Source: Thermomonospora echinospora
GTDB lineage: Bacteria; Actinomycetota; Actinomycetes; Streptosporangiales; Streptosporangiaceae
Reading direction: 5' to 3'
Assembly: GCF_900108175.1 (NCBI RefSeq)
Contig: NZ_FNVO01000001.1
Span: 223,662 to 287,661 of the forward strand
Length of the DNA: 64,000 nt
Shown: in pieces, positions 7,963 through 16,098 of the stretch
Layout: each line of letters opens with the position of its first letter
Position numbering within the stretch: the first letter of the stretch is position 1
Position numbers and translations under genes: made by a program
Notes under the pieces: generated by a model
Database searches by the model: none
What the model was told of the DNA's origin: nothing
The model's input: the letters and a program-made list of their open reading frames with translations, nothing else

Positions 7963-10110
7963 ATGCGGGACGTGCGAGGGCGAATACGGATCGGGATCGA
8001 CACCGGGGGCACGTTCACCGACGTGGTCGCCCTCGACACCGGCAGCGGGCGGGTCGTCGGCACCAAGACGCCCTCCACCCCCGCCGACCCGGCCGAGGGC
8101 TTCATGACCGCCGTCGCCGCGGCGCTGGACCTGCTGGGGGCCGACGGCCGGGACGTGGCCGCGCTCGCGCACGGCACCACCGTGGCCACCAACCAGCTGC
8201 TGGAGGACCGGATCGGCGACCTCGGCTTCATCACCACCGAGGGCTTCGAGTTCGTCCTGGAGATCGCCCGGCAGAGCGTGCCGGACGGCTACGGCAACTC
8301 CTACTTCTGGGTCAAGCCGCCCCGGATCGTTCCGGTGCACCGGGTGCGCACCGTGGGCGGCCGGCTCGACTACACCGGCGCCGAGATCCGCCCGTTCGAC
8401 GAGGCCGGGGCGGTGGCCGCCGCCCGCTGGTTCCGCGACCGGGGCATCACCTCGATCGGGGTGTGCTTCCTGCACTCCTACGCCGACCCGCGGCACGAGC
8501 TGGCGATGCGCGAGGTGCTGCGGCGCGAGCACCCGGAGGCGGTGGTGTCGCTGTCGTGCGAGGTGCTGCGCGAGTACCGCGAGTACGAGCGGTCGGTGAC
8601 CACCCTGGTGGACGCCGCCGTCAAGCCCACGATGACGCGCTACATCGACCGGATCGCCCGCCGTCTGCAGGCGCTGGGCGCGCCGCCGTTCCACGTGATG
8701 AAGAGCAACGGGGGCGTGCTGTCGGCCGAGGAGGTGGTGCACCAGCCGATCACCACCGTGCTGTCCGGCCCGGCCGCCGGGGCGCTGGGCGCCGCGCTGG
8801 TGGCCGGCACCGGCGGGCACCGCTCGGTGATCACCCTGGACGGCGGCGGCACGTCCACCGACGTGGCGGTGGTGCTGGACGGTGAGCCGACGCTGACCAC
8901 CGAGGGCTCGGTGGGCCGCTACCCGTCCAAGATCCCCATGGTCGACGTCGTCACGGTCGGCGCGGGCGGCGGCTCGCTGGCCCACCTGTCGCCGGGCGGG
9001 ACGCTCAAGGTCGGCCCGGCCTCGGCGGGCGCCGACCCCGGGCCGCTGTGCTACGGCAAGCGCGGTGCCCGCAGCGAAGCAAGGGACGCCGCGCGCCGCT
9101 CGGGGGGCGTGGGGGGGCGTCCCCCCACGATGCCAGGCGCCGACGGCGCCCCCACGGTCACCGACGCGCACGCGTTCCTCGGCCGTATCCCGCCGCACCT
9201 GCTGGGCGGCCGGATCCCGCTGGACGTCGAGGCGGCGCACAAGGGGCTGGCCGGCCTCGGCGACGAGCTGGGGCTGGACCCGGAGCGGTGCGCGGCCGGG
9301 ATCCTGGAGATCAGCGCCTGGAACCAGGCCAACGCCATCCGGCAGATCACCGTCAAGCGCGGGCTGGACGTGCGCGACTACCCGCTGGTGGCCTTCGGCG
9401 GGTCCGGGCCGCTGCTGGCCTGCCGGCTGGTCGACGTGCTCGGGCTGCCCGCCGCGATCATCCCCGAGAACCCCGGCAACCTATCGGCGTTCGGGCTGCT
9501 CACCGTGGACGTCAGGAACGACTACGTGCGCACCCGCGTGTCCCGCGACGCCGAGCTCGACCTGACCGCCTTGGCCGGGACCTTCGCCGACCTGGAGCGC
9601 CAGGCCGCCGACGCCCTGCACCGTGAGGGCTTCCCCGCCGAACGCCACCGCTATCTGCGCACCGCCGACCTGCGCTACTACGGGCAGGCCTACGAGGTGC
9701 GGGTCGCGGCGCCGGACGGCCCGGTGGACGAGGACTTCCGCGCCGCGGTCGTCGGCCGCTTCCATGACGCCCACGAGGCCCTGTACGGCTACTGCTACCG
9801 CGACGAGGGCGGACGCCATCCCGTCGAGTGGGTCAACCTGCGGGTCTCCGGCGTCGGCCCGATCGTCCGGCCCGAGCTGAAGGAGCGCCCGCCCGGCAAC
9901 GGCGATCCCGCCCGGGCCCGTACCGGCACCCGGAGGATCTACTTCGACGAGTGGACCGATACCCCGATCTACCGGCGGGACCGCCTGCTTCCCGGGGACG
10001 TGCTGCAGGGGCCCGCCGTCATCGAGGAGTTCGGCTCGACCCTGCCGCTGCATCCCGGCTTCCGGGCCCGCGTGGACTCCTACGGCAATGTGGAGGTGAC
10101 CCGTTCGTGA
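7963..10110 (+). CDS. hyuA: Hydantoinase/oxoprolinase subunit A, with unusual in-frame insertion
   Basis: A 715-residue member of the HyuA family (ATP-dependent N-methylhydantoinase A or 5-oxoprolinase N-terminal half). The N-terminus carries IGIDTGGTFTDVVALD, the phosphate-binding motif of the actin-like ATPase fold. AHGTTVATNQLLE and LDGGGTSTDVAVV follow as expected. The gene overlaps hyuB by 4 bp (GTGA), so the two should form one enzyme that opens a cyclic amide such as hydantoin or oxoproline at the cost of ATP. After CYGK366 there is a run of roughly 27 residues before APTVTDA, where family members as I recall them have only a few residues; the DNA for that run contains a palindrome (see findings). 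The exact substrate is not inferable. Confidence 0.87.
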   Translation: MRDVRGRIRIGIDTGGTFTDVVALDTGSGRVVGTKTPSTPADPAEGFMTAVAAALDLLGADGRDVAALAHGTTVATNQLLEDRIGDLGFITTEGFEFVLEIARQSVPDGYGNSYFWVKPPRIVPVHRVRTVGGRLDYTGAEIRPFDEAGAVAAARWFRDRGITSIGVCFLHSYADPRHELAMREVLRREHPEAVVSLSCEVLREYREYERSVTTLVDAAVKPTMTRYIDRIARRLQALGAPPFHVMKSNGGVLSAEEVVHQPITTVLSGPAAGALGAALVAGTGGHRSVITLDGGGTSTDVAVVLDGEPTLTTEGSVGRYPSKIPMVDVVTVGAGGGSLAHLSPGGTLKVGPASAGADPGPLCYGKRGARSEARDAARRSGGVGGRPPTMPGADGAPTVTDAHAFLGRIPPHLLGGRIPLDVEAAHKGLAGLGDELGLDPERCAAGILEISAWNQANAIRQITVKRGLDVRDYPLVAFGGSGPLLACRLVDVLGLPAAIIPENPGNLSAFGLLTVDVRNDYVRTRVSRDAELDLTALAGTFADLERQAADALHREGFPAERHRYLRTADLRYYGQAYEVRVAAPDGPVDEDFRAAVVGRFHDAHEALYGYCYRDEGGRHPVEWVNLRVSGVGPIVRPELKERPPGNGDPARARTGTRRIYFDEWTDTPIYRRDRLLPGDVLQGPAVIEEFGSTLPLHPGFRARVDSYGNVEVTRS
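9109..9128. repeat. G/C palindrome inside hyuA
   Basis: GTGGGGGG (9109-9116) and CCCCCCAC (9121-9128) form a perfect 8-bp inverted repeat around GCGT. It lies inside the hyuA coding frame, in the run of residues that seems extra for the family. Elements of this GGGGGCGTCCCCC look are common between genes in high-GC actinomycetes, as I recall, but are unexpected inside a gene. Confidence 0.6.
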
Positions 10111-11981
10111 AGGCGGATCCGATCGTCCTGGAGATCGTGGAGGGGACGCTGGCGTCCGTGGAGCGGGAGGTGGAGACCGCCATCGCGCGGACCGCCCGCT
10201 CGCCGATGATCCGCGACGCGCACGACTTCCGGGCCGGCCTGCACGACCGCAGGCTGCGCAAGCTCACCGGCCGCTCGTACTCGGCGCTGGTGCACCCGAT
10301 CGTGCGGGACTTCCCGATCGCGACCATGCGGCCCGGCGACGTGTTCTTCCACAACGACGTCTACCTGTCCGAGGGCGGCATCGGCCACCTGCCCGACCTG
10401 TGCGTCACCGTGCCGGTCTTCCACGACGACGAGGTGGTGGCGTTCGTGCAGGCGTTCGGCCACCACGACGACATCGGCGGCGCGGTGCCGGGCTCGATGC
10501 CCAGCCACGCCCGCAGCGCCTTCGAGGAGGGCTTGATGGTCCCCCCGATCAGGCTGTGGGACCAGGGCGTGCCCAACGAGGCGGCGTTGCGGATCATGAC
10601 CCGCAACTCGCGGATGCCCGACTCGCTGGCCGGCGACCTGGACGCCGAGTGCTCGGCCTGCCTGATGGGCGCCCGGCGGCTGGCCGAGCTGTTCGACCGG
10701 TATGGCCGCGCGCAGGTCGAGGCGTGCTTCGACGCCATCATCGACCGCACCACCGAGACCTTCCGCCGGGAGATCCTGGCCAGGATCCCCGACGGGACCT
10801 ACGCCTGGGAGGACTACGCCGAGCACGACGGGGTGGACCCGCCGCGCCTGCACACCCAGCGGATCACCCTCACCAAGACCCCCGAGAAGATCGTCATCGA
10901 CTTCACCGGCACCTCCCCGCAGGCCAAGGGGCCGATCAACCACGCCGGCGACTACGCCGACGGGGTGTTCCTGAAGAAGTGGCTGGCCCCCGTCCTGCGG
11001 AACCTGGCCGACACCCCCGAGCGGATGGCCGAGCTGGACGTCAACGAGGGCGTGGTGCCGCTGATCGAGATGCGCTTCCCGGACAAGGGAACACTGCTCA
11101 CCCCGATCTTCCCGGCCCCCACCAACGCCCGCACGTTCGTGATCCTGCGGTTGCTGGGGGTGCTGGCCGGGGTGCTGGCCAAGGCCACCGGCGGCCGGAT
11201 GCCCGCCGACCAGGAGACCATCCGCTACACCGGCGTGTACGGGCAGGACGGGTCGGGCGCCCCGTACCTGATGCGCGAGGTGCTGGGCGGCGGCTCGGGC
11301 GGCCGGTACTACGCCGACGGCGAGGACACCATCCACGTCGTGCCCGACTCGCGCAATATCCCGGTGGAGTTCGCCGAGTCCCGCTGGCCGTTCGTCGTGG
11401 AGCGGCTCGGCCTGGCGGTCGACTCCGGCGGGCCGGGGGAGCGGCGCGGCGGCCTGGGCTACGACAAGCACATCCGGATGCTGCGCGACGCCTGTTTCAT
11501 GTCGATCGCCGACCGTTCCATCCTGTCGTGCTGGGGGGTCAACGGCGGCCGGGCCGGGCGCCCGTTCCAGGTGGACATCGACGGCCGCCCGATGGAGGGC
11601 CTGGTCGACGACGAGCCCGTGCGGGCCGGCCAGGTCATCCGGATCCGCACCACCGGAGGCGGCGGCTGGGGCGACCCGCTGCGCCGCGACCCGCTCGCCG
11701 TCGCCCGCGACGTCCGTGACGGCAAGGTCTCCGTCGAAGGGGCCCGCGACGACTACGGCGTCGTCCTGACCGGGGACGGCACCGGGGATGGTGCCGGGGA
11801 TGGTGCCGGGGATGGTGCCGGGGACGGCGCGTTCGACGAGATCCGGGTCGACGAGACCGCCACCAGCGAGCTACGCCGCCGCATGGCTCACGAACGCGGC
11901 CCCGCCCCCTTCTTCGACCGCGGACCCGGCTACCCGCTGCTGGCCGGCGGCCGTACGTCCGCTGAACTCGACGCCTTGTGA
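10107..11981 (+). CDS. hyuB: Hydantoinase/oxoprolinase subunit B
   Basis: A 624-residue HyuB-family protein, partner of HyuA. I chose GTG 10107, which overlaps the hyuA stop (GTGA); a longer open frame upstream is a hyuA shadow. Family blocks include DPIVLEIVEGTLASVEREVE at the start, FFHNDVYLSEGGIGHLPDL, and VDSGGPGERRGGLG near residue 440. GGGGWGDPLRRDP, typical of the HyuB C-terminus, is followed by a repeat of Gly-Asp-Gly-Ala units encoded by five 12-bp copies. Together with HyuA it should hydrolyse a cyclic imide or amide using ATP. Both proteins look cytoplasmic. Confidence 0.87.
   Translation: MKADPIVLEIVEGTLASVEREVETAIARTARSPMIRDAHDFRAGLHDRRLRKLTGRSYSALVHPIVRDFPIATMRPGDVFFHNDVYLSEGGIGHLPDLCVTVPVFHDDEVVAFVQAFGHHDDIGGAVPGSMPSHARSAFEEGLMVPPIRLWDQGVPNEAALRIMTRNSRMPDSLAGDLDAECSACLMGARRLAELFDRYGRAQVEACFDAIIDRTTETFRREILARIPDGTYAWEDYAEHDGVDPPRLHTQRITLTKTPEKIVIDFTGTSPQAKGPINHAGDYADGVFLKKWLAPVLRNLADTPERMAELDVNEGVVPLIEMRFPDKGTLLTPIFPAPTNARTFVILRLLGVLAGVLAKATGGRMPADQETIRYTGVYGQDGSGAPYLMREVLGGGSGGRYYADGEDTIHVVPDSRNIPVEFAESRWPFVVERLGLAVDSGGPGERRGGLGYDKHIRMLRDACFMSIADRSILSCWGVNGGRAGRPFQVDIDGRPMEGLVDDEPVRAGQVIRIRTTGGGGWGDPLRRDPLAVARDVRDGKVSVEGARDDYGVVLTGDGTGDGAGDGAGDGAGDGAFDEIRVDETATSELRRRMAHERGPAPFFDRGPGYPLLAGGRTSAELDAL
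11772..11831 (+). repeat. Five tandem 12-bp repeats in the hyuB 3' end
   Basis: Units of the form GGGGATGGTGCC are repeated five times without gaps. The three middle copies are identical and the outer two differ by a few bases. They encode GDG[TA] repeats inside the HyuB C-terminal tail. Identical central copies suggest recent slippage. Confidence 0.85.
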
Positions 11982-12025
11982 GCCGGGCGGCGGAGACGTT
12001 CCGCTCCATCGTGTATTGCTGGATC

Positions 12026-12040
12026 ATCCGCCCTGCGGAT
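12026..12040. promoter_or_regulatory. Small inverted repeat upstream of the winged-helix gene
   Basis: ATCCGC (12026-12031) and GCGGAT (12035-12040) form a 6-bp inverted repeat with a 3-base centre, flanked by GATC on both sides. It lies about 40 bp before ATG 12082 and 45 bp after the hyuB stop. It may be an operator or a short terminator hairpin; the sequence alone does not decide. Confidence 0.35.
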
Positions 12041-12081
12041 AGGCGATGATCGGGGCAGTCGAGGCGTGCAGGAGGTTTCCG

Positions 12082-13266
12082 ATGTCGCTGCCGGTGTCCG
12101 TCGGGCAGGCGCGGGCGCATGTGCTCCGCAAACAGGGGCTGGCCGGGGACGGCCTGAAGTCGGTGCCGGCCGCCGTGGACGCCACCGGCGGCGTCTATGG
12201 CACCGCGCCGACCTGCTACCTGTCGTGCGCCGCGCGGATCCCCGGGTTCCAGGTCGCCGACCTTGACCATGAGCTGTACACCGAGCGCAGCGTCGTCCGG
12301 CTGCGCGCCATGCGGGGGATGGCCTACATCGAGCCGCTGGCGTTGCTGCCCGCGCTGTTCGCCTGCACGGGGGAGGCGCGCGACAAGACCCTCAAGCGGG
12401 TCGCCAAGTACGCCGAGATGACCGAGGTGCAGACGCTGGCCCTCGCCGACCGGATCGAGGCGGCGCTGGAGGGATGTCCGCCGATGACCGTCAAGGAGAT
12501 CCGCGAGGCGCTCGGCGGGGACCTGCCGGGCAACAGGAACGCCCTGCAGATGACGGTGGCGCTGCTGGGCCGCCACGGCCGGATCGTGCGCACCCGGGCG
12601 CGCGGCACCTGGCGCAGCGACCTGTACCCGTACGCCCGCTGGACCGACTGGCTCGGCGCCCCGGTCGAGGACATGGACCCGGCCGCCGCCCGTGCCGAGG
12701 TGGCCCGCCGCTACCTGCGCGCCTATGGTCCCGCCACCGCCGAGGACCTCAAGTGGTGGACGGGCTGGACCAAGCGCGACACCCTGCCCGCGCTGGCGGC
12801 CCTCGGTGAGGAGGCCACGCCGGTGTCCCTGGACGGGACGGACGCCTGGGCGCTCACCGACGAGCTCGACGCGCTCACCGCCACGTCCCCCGGCGACGGG
12901 CGCGGAGTGCGGCTGCTGCCCGTCTGGGACTCGTACTTCATGGGGTACGCCACCAAGCCCGCGGGCCGTGCCCGCCAGGTCCGCGAGGAGGACTATCCCC
13001 GCGTCTACGACAAGATCGGCAACGCCACCTCGGTGGTCGTCCGCGACGGCATGGCCGCCGGGGTGTGGGAGCTGGACGCCGACGGGGGCACCCTCACCGT
13101 GGCGCCGTTCGACGAGGAGCTGCCCTGGGACGACGTCGCCGCCCAGGCCGCCGCCCTCGGCCAGGCCATCGGCACGGAGCTGAAGGTGGTACGCGCTCAC
13201 GTACCCGGCCCGCTGTCGGACGGCCCGCGCAACACCTTTCTGTCACCGATCTCGCTGCGCTCCTGA
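12082..13266 (+). CDS. Winged-helix DNA-binding protein, AlkZ/HTH_42-like
   Basis: A 394-residue protein resembling the winged-helix HTH_42 family, which includes AlkZ-type DNA glycosylases that unhook crosslinks. Visible family-like elements are YLSCAARIPGF near the N-terminus, a winged-helix core around YLRAYGPATAEDLKWWTG (about residues 210-230), LLPVWDSYFMGY near 285 and VVRDGMAAGVWE near the end. The QxQ catalytic motif of AlkZ/AlkX is not evident in the N-terminal region, so a repair glycosylase role is uncertain and a non-catalytic role is possible. ATG 12082 was preferred to an in-frame upstream ATG (12046) because AGGAGG sits at the right distance from it. Confidence 0.68.
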   Translation: MSLPVSVGQARAHVLRKQGLAGDGLKSVPAAVDATGGVYGTAPTCYLSCAARIPGFQVADLDHELYTERSVVRLRAMRGMAYIEPLALLPALFACTGEARDKTLKRVAKYAEMTEVQTLALADRIEAALEGCPPMTVKEIREALGGDLPGNRNALQMTVALLGRHGRIVRTRARGTWRSDLYPYARWTDWLGAPVEDMDPAAARAEVARRYLRAYGPATAEDLKWWTGWTKRDTLPALAALGEEATPVSLDGTDAWALTDELDALTATSPGDGRGVRLLPVWDSYFMGYATKPAGRARQVREEDYPRVYDKIGNATSVVVRDGMAAGVWELDADGGTLTVAPFDEELPWDDVAAQAAALGQAIGTELKVVRAHVPGPLSDGPRNTFLSPISLRS

Positions 13267-13307
13267 CCCGCCCCTCGCGGGACGGCCTCAGGAGCCCGCT
13301 CCGCCGT

Positions 13308-14099
13308 TCACAGCACGTCGGGGCGGCGGTGCGCCAGGGACGGCAGGAAGCGGCGGACCCGTCCGGTCACCTCGGGGTCGAGCTCCGTTACCTGCACGGA
13401 CGGGAACGGGCCCAGGTCGGCCAGCACCGTGCCCATCGGGTCGACGAGCATGCTGCGGCCCACCCCGCCGGGGTTGCCCTTGGGCGGCGGGGTGCGGTCG
13501 GGGGCCTTGTCGACGGCGACCACCCAGGTGGTGTTCTCGATCGCGCGGGCCCGCACCAGCGTGGTCCAGTGCTCCTCCTTGAACACCCCCTGCGCCCACG
13601 CCGCGATGACCACCAGCACCTCGGCGCCCTGGTCCACCAGCGCCCGCGCCAGCTCGGGGAACCGCACGTCGTAGCAGGTGACCAGGCCGATCCGGGTGCC
13701 GGCCAGCTCCACCACCACCGGCCGGTCGCCGGGCGCGACCCGCTCGGACTCGTGGTCCCCGAACGCGTCGAACAAATGGATCTTGCGGTACGTCCCGGCC
13801 AGGCCGCCGGCGGCGTCGATCGCCACCGCCGTGTTGTACACCCGCCCGTCCCCGGCCGGCTCGAACACGCCGGAGACCAGCGCCGTGCCGTGCTCGCGCG
13901 CCAGTCGCCGCAGCTCACCGACGAAGGGCCCGTCCAGCGGCTCGGCGACGTCGGCCAGCGTGTTGCCGAACCGCACCTGCACCGCCTCCGGGAACACCGC
14001 CAGGTCGGCGCCCTCGGCCCGCCCCAGGGCCTTGCGGACCTCCTGCAGGTTCTCCTCGGGATCGTCGCCCACCGGGATCTGACACAGTGCCACGCGCAT
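13308..14099 (-). CDS. Carbon-nitrogen hydrolase (nitrilase superfamily)
   Basis: A 263-residue amidohydrolase with the triad E38 (VFPEAV), K106 (YRKIHLF) and C142 (VTCYDVRFPEL). The CYDxRFPEL signature is typical of the omega-amidase/Nit-like branch, which deaminates alpha-ketoglutaramate or deaminated glutathione. A role in metabolite repair is possible but not shown. It is transcribed away from the ABC operon at 14208, and the 108-bp gap between them carries a palindrome and direct repeats. It meets the winged-helix gene tail to tail with about 40 bp between stops. Confidence 0.87.
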   Translation of the reverse strand: MRVALCQIPVGDDPEENLQEVRKALGRAEGADLAVFPEAVQVRFGNTLADVAEPLDGPFVGELRRLAREHGTALVSGVFEPAGDGRVYNTAVAIDAAGGLAGTYRKIHLFDAFGDHESERVAPGDRPVVVELAGTRIGLVTCYDVRFPELARALVDQGAEVLVVIAAWAQGVFKEEHWTTLVRARAIENTTWVVAVDKAPDRTPPPKGNPGGVGRSMLVDPMGTVLADLGPFPSVQVTELDPEVTGRVRRFLPSLAHRRPDVL

Positions 14100-14112
14100 C
14101 TCCCCAGCATGA

Positions 14113-14128
14113 CATGACAGCTGTCATG
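14113..14128. promoter_or_regulatory. 16-bp perfect palindrome in divergent promoter region
   Basis: CATGACAGCTGTCATG is a perfect palindrome, 14 bp upstream of the minus-strand amidohydrolase start (14099) and about 80 bp upstream of the ABC operon (14208). It is a strong candidate operator for a dimeric regulator. The operon's own NarL-type response regulator is one candidate to bind it. Confidence 0.7.
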
Positions 14129-14166
14129 CGCCCGGCCTGACAGCCGCGGCCCGAAGCGGTGACAGC
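14116..14166 (+). repeat. Three TGACAGC direct repeats with 22-bp period
   Basis: TGACAGC occurs at 14116-14122, 14138-14144 and 14160-14166. The start-to-start distance is exactly 22 bp both times, about two helical turns, so all three lie on the same DNA face. The first copy is half of the palindrome at 14113-14128. This is a typical layout for cooperative regulator binding. Confidence 0.7.
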
Positions 14167-14207
14167 GGCGACTACCCGGCCGGACCGGCCGCGACGACCA
14201 TGGGGAC

Positions 14208-15164
14208 ATGGCAAAGGACAAGATCGTCGAGGTCGCCGGCCTGCACCAGCGGTACGGCGACTTCGAGGCCGTGCGCGGGATCTCCTTCGAGGTCCGAGAG
14301 GGCGAGCTGTTCGCGCTGCTGGGCACCAACGGCGCCGGCAAGACCACGACGATGGAGACCGTCGAGGGCTTCCGGCCCGCCTCGGCCGGGACCGTCCGCG
14401 TGCTGGGCCGCGACCCGCACCGCGAACGCCGGGCCGTGCGGTCCCACGTGGGCATCATGCTCCAGGAGGGCGGGCTGTTCCCCGACCTGACCGTGGCCGA
14501 GACCGTGGACCTGTGGCGCGACATCGTTCCCGGCGCCCGTCCCCGCGACGAGGTGCTGGAGCAGGTCGTGCTGGCCGACCGGGCGGACGTGCGGGCGCGG
14601 CAGCTTTCGGGCGGGCAGAAGCGCAGGCTGGACCTGGCGCTGGCGATCGTGGCCCGCCCCCGGGTGCTCTTCCTGGACGAGCCCACCACCGGCATGGACC
14701 CCGAGGCCCGCCGCACCACCTGGCACACCGTGCGCGGCCTGGTCGCCGACGGCACCACCGTGCTGCTGACCACCCACTACCTGGAGGAGGCCGAGCAGCT
14801 CGCCGACCGGTTGGCGATCATGCACCAGGGCACGGTGCGGGTGGCCGGCACCGTCGCCGAGGTGCTGGCCGGGCACGGCGACCGGATCAGCTTCCGGATC
14901 CCCCCACAGGCCGCCGTGGCCGAGCTGCCCCGCCCGCACGGAGCCGAACCGCAGGTGTCGGCCGGCGGGGGAGGGCCGGTGGCGACCTACACCCTCACCG
15001 GCCCCCCGACCGGGCCGGGCGTGCAGCGGGCGCTGCGGGAACTGCTGGACTGGGCCGACGACAGGCGGCTGGAACTGGCCGGGCTGGAGGCCCGCAGCGC
15101 GTCCCTGGAGGACGTGTTCCTGCGGGTCGCCGGGCACCCGGCCGTGGAGGAGGCGCACCGATGA
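14208..15164 (+). CDS. ABC transporter ATP-binding protein
   Basis: A 318-residue exporter ATPase: Walker A GTNGAGKT at 39-46, signature LSGGQKR at 133-139, Walker B VLFLDEP at 153-159 and the H-loop in LLTTHYLEEAEQLAD. The C-terminal tail with ARSASLEDVFLRVAG is typical of the ABC-2 drug/lipid export family. It is the first gene of a tightly packed operon: the permease start overlaps its stop by 4 bp, and a sensor kinase and regulator follow. This layout of ABC pair plus NarL-type two-component pair is common for actinobacterial stress or antimicrobial export modules. Substrate unknown. Confidence 0.92.
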   Translation: MAKDKIVEVAGLHQRYGDFEAVRGISFEVREGELFALLGTNGAGKTTTMETVEGFRPASAGTVRVLGRDPHRERRAVRSHVGIMLQEGGLFPDLTVAETVDLWRDIVPGARPRDEVLEQVVLADRADVRARQLSGGQKRRLDLALAIVARPRVLFLDEPTTGMDPEARRTTWHTVRGLVADGTTVLLTTHYLEEAEQLADRLAIMHQGTVRVAGTVAEVLAGHGDRISFRIPPQAAVAELPRPHGAEPQVSAGGGGPVATYTLTGPPTGPGVQRALRELLDWADDRRLELAGLEARSASLEDVFLRVAGHPAVEEAHR

Positions 15165-16006
15165 CCCTCACCCGGACCCGGCCGGACGCGCCGGCCGCCA
15201 GGCCCGTGGACCCGCGCCGGCTGCTGCGCCTGGCGCGGCTGGACATGACGCTGCTGTGGCGCAACCGCACCGCGCTGTTCGGCGTCGTGGGCCTGCCCGC
15301 GTTCTTCGCCGTGATGCTGCTGGTGTCCGACGGCAACGGCCACCAGAGCGCCGGGGTGCCCGCGGTGCTCTACACCGGCACCGGTGACCTGGCCTTCTTC
15401 CTGCTGCCGGCCGTCTTCATGAACCTGGTCAGCGTCTTCACCGCCCGCCGCGAGGAACTGACCCTCAAGCGGCTGCGCAGCGGGCCGCTGTCGGACGCAG
15501 AGGCGCTGGGCGGCAGCGTGCTCGGCGCGACCGCGCTGTACTTGGCGCAGTCGGCCGTCATCGTGGTCATCATCGCCACCGCGCTGGACGGCGGGCTCCC
15601 CGCCGACCCGGTGCTGATGCTGCTGGGCATGCTGCTGGGCGCGGTCGTGTTCGCGCTGCTGGCCATGGCCCTGTCCGGGGTCACCCCGACCGTGGAGATG
15701 GCCCAGCTCACCGTGATACCGGTGCTGCTGGTGAGCATGCTCGGCTCGGGCTTCATGTTCCCCCTGGAGGAGGCGCCCGTCGGCGTCCGGGCGGTCGCCC
15801 AGGTGATGCCGCTGACCCCGGCCGTGGAGATCGCCCGCACCGCCTACCTCGGCCGCGACTTCACCGTCGACGGCGACCACGGCGCGCTGGGGCTCGTGGA
15901 GACCTGGACGGCCTGCGTGCCCGCCCTGCTGACCCTGGCCGCGTGGATCGTGGTGGGCGCCTGGCTGGCCCGGCGTTACTTCCGCTGGGAGCCCCGTCGT
16001 GGCTGA
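15161..16006 (+). CDS. ABC-2 type transporter permease
   Basis: A 281-residue membrane subunit starting at ATG 15161, overlapping the ATPase stop (ATGA). After an N-terminal cytoplasmic tail with RLARLDMTLLWRNRTALF there are about six hydrophobic segments (residues about 45-65, 80-100, 130-150, 155-180, 190-210 and 245-268). The segment SMLGSGFMFPLEEAPVGVRAV resembles the conserved late loop of ABC-2 permeases. It should form the export channel with the ATPase. A longer open frame starting upstream is a shadow through the ATPase gene. Confidence 0.88.
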   Translation: MTLTRTRPDAPAARPVDPRRLLRLARLDMTLLWRNRTALFGVVGLPAFFAVMLLVSDGNGHQSAGVPAVLYTGTGDLAFFLLPAVFMNLVSVFTARREELTLKRLRSGPLSDAEALGGSVLGATALYLAQSAVIVVIIATALDGGLPADPVLMLLGMLLGAVVFALLAMALSGVTPTVEMAQLTVIPVLLVSMLGSGFMFPLEEAPVGVRAVAQVMPLTPAVEIARTAYLGRDFTVDGDHGALGLVETWTACVPALLTLAAWIVVGAWLARRYFRWEPRRG

Positions 16007-16098
16007 CGCCGCCCCTCGGGAGCGTCCGGCGCGGGACGAGCGGCCCGGATACCGCGGTCGCCCGTCCCCGCTACCCTGAGCACGATCAGGAGGTCGCA

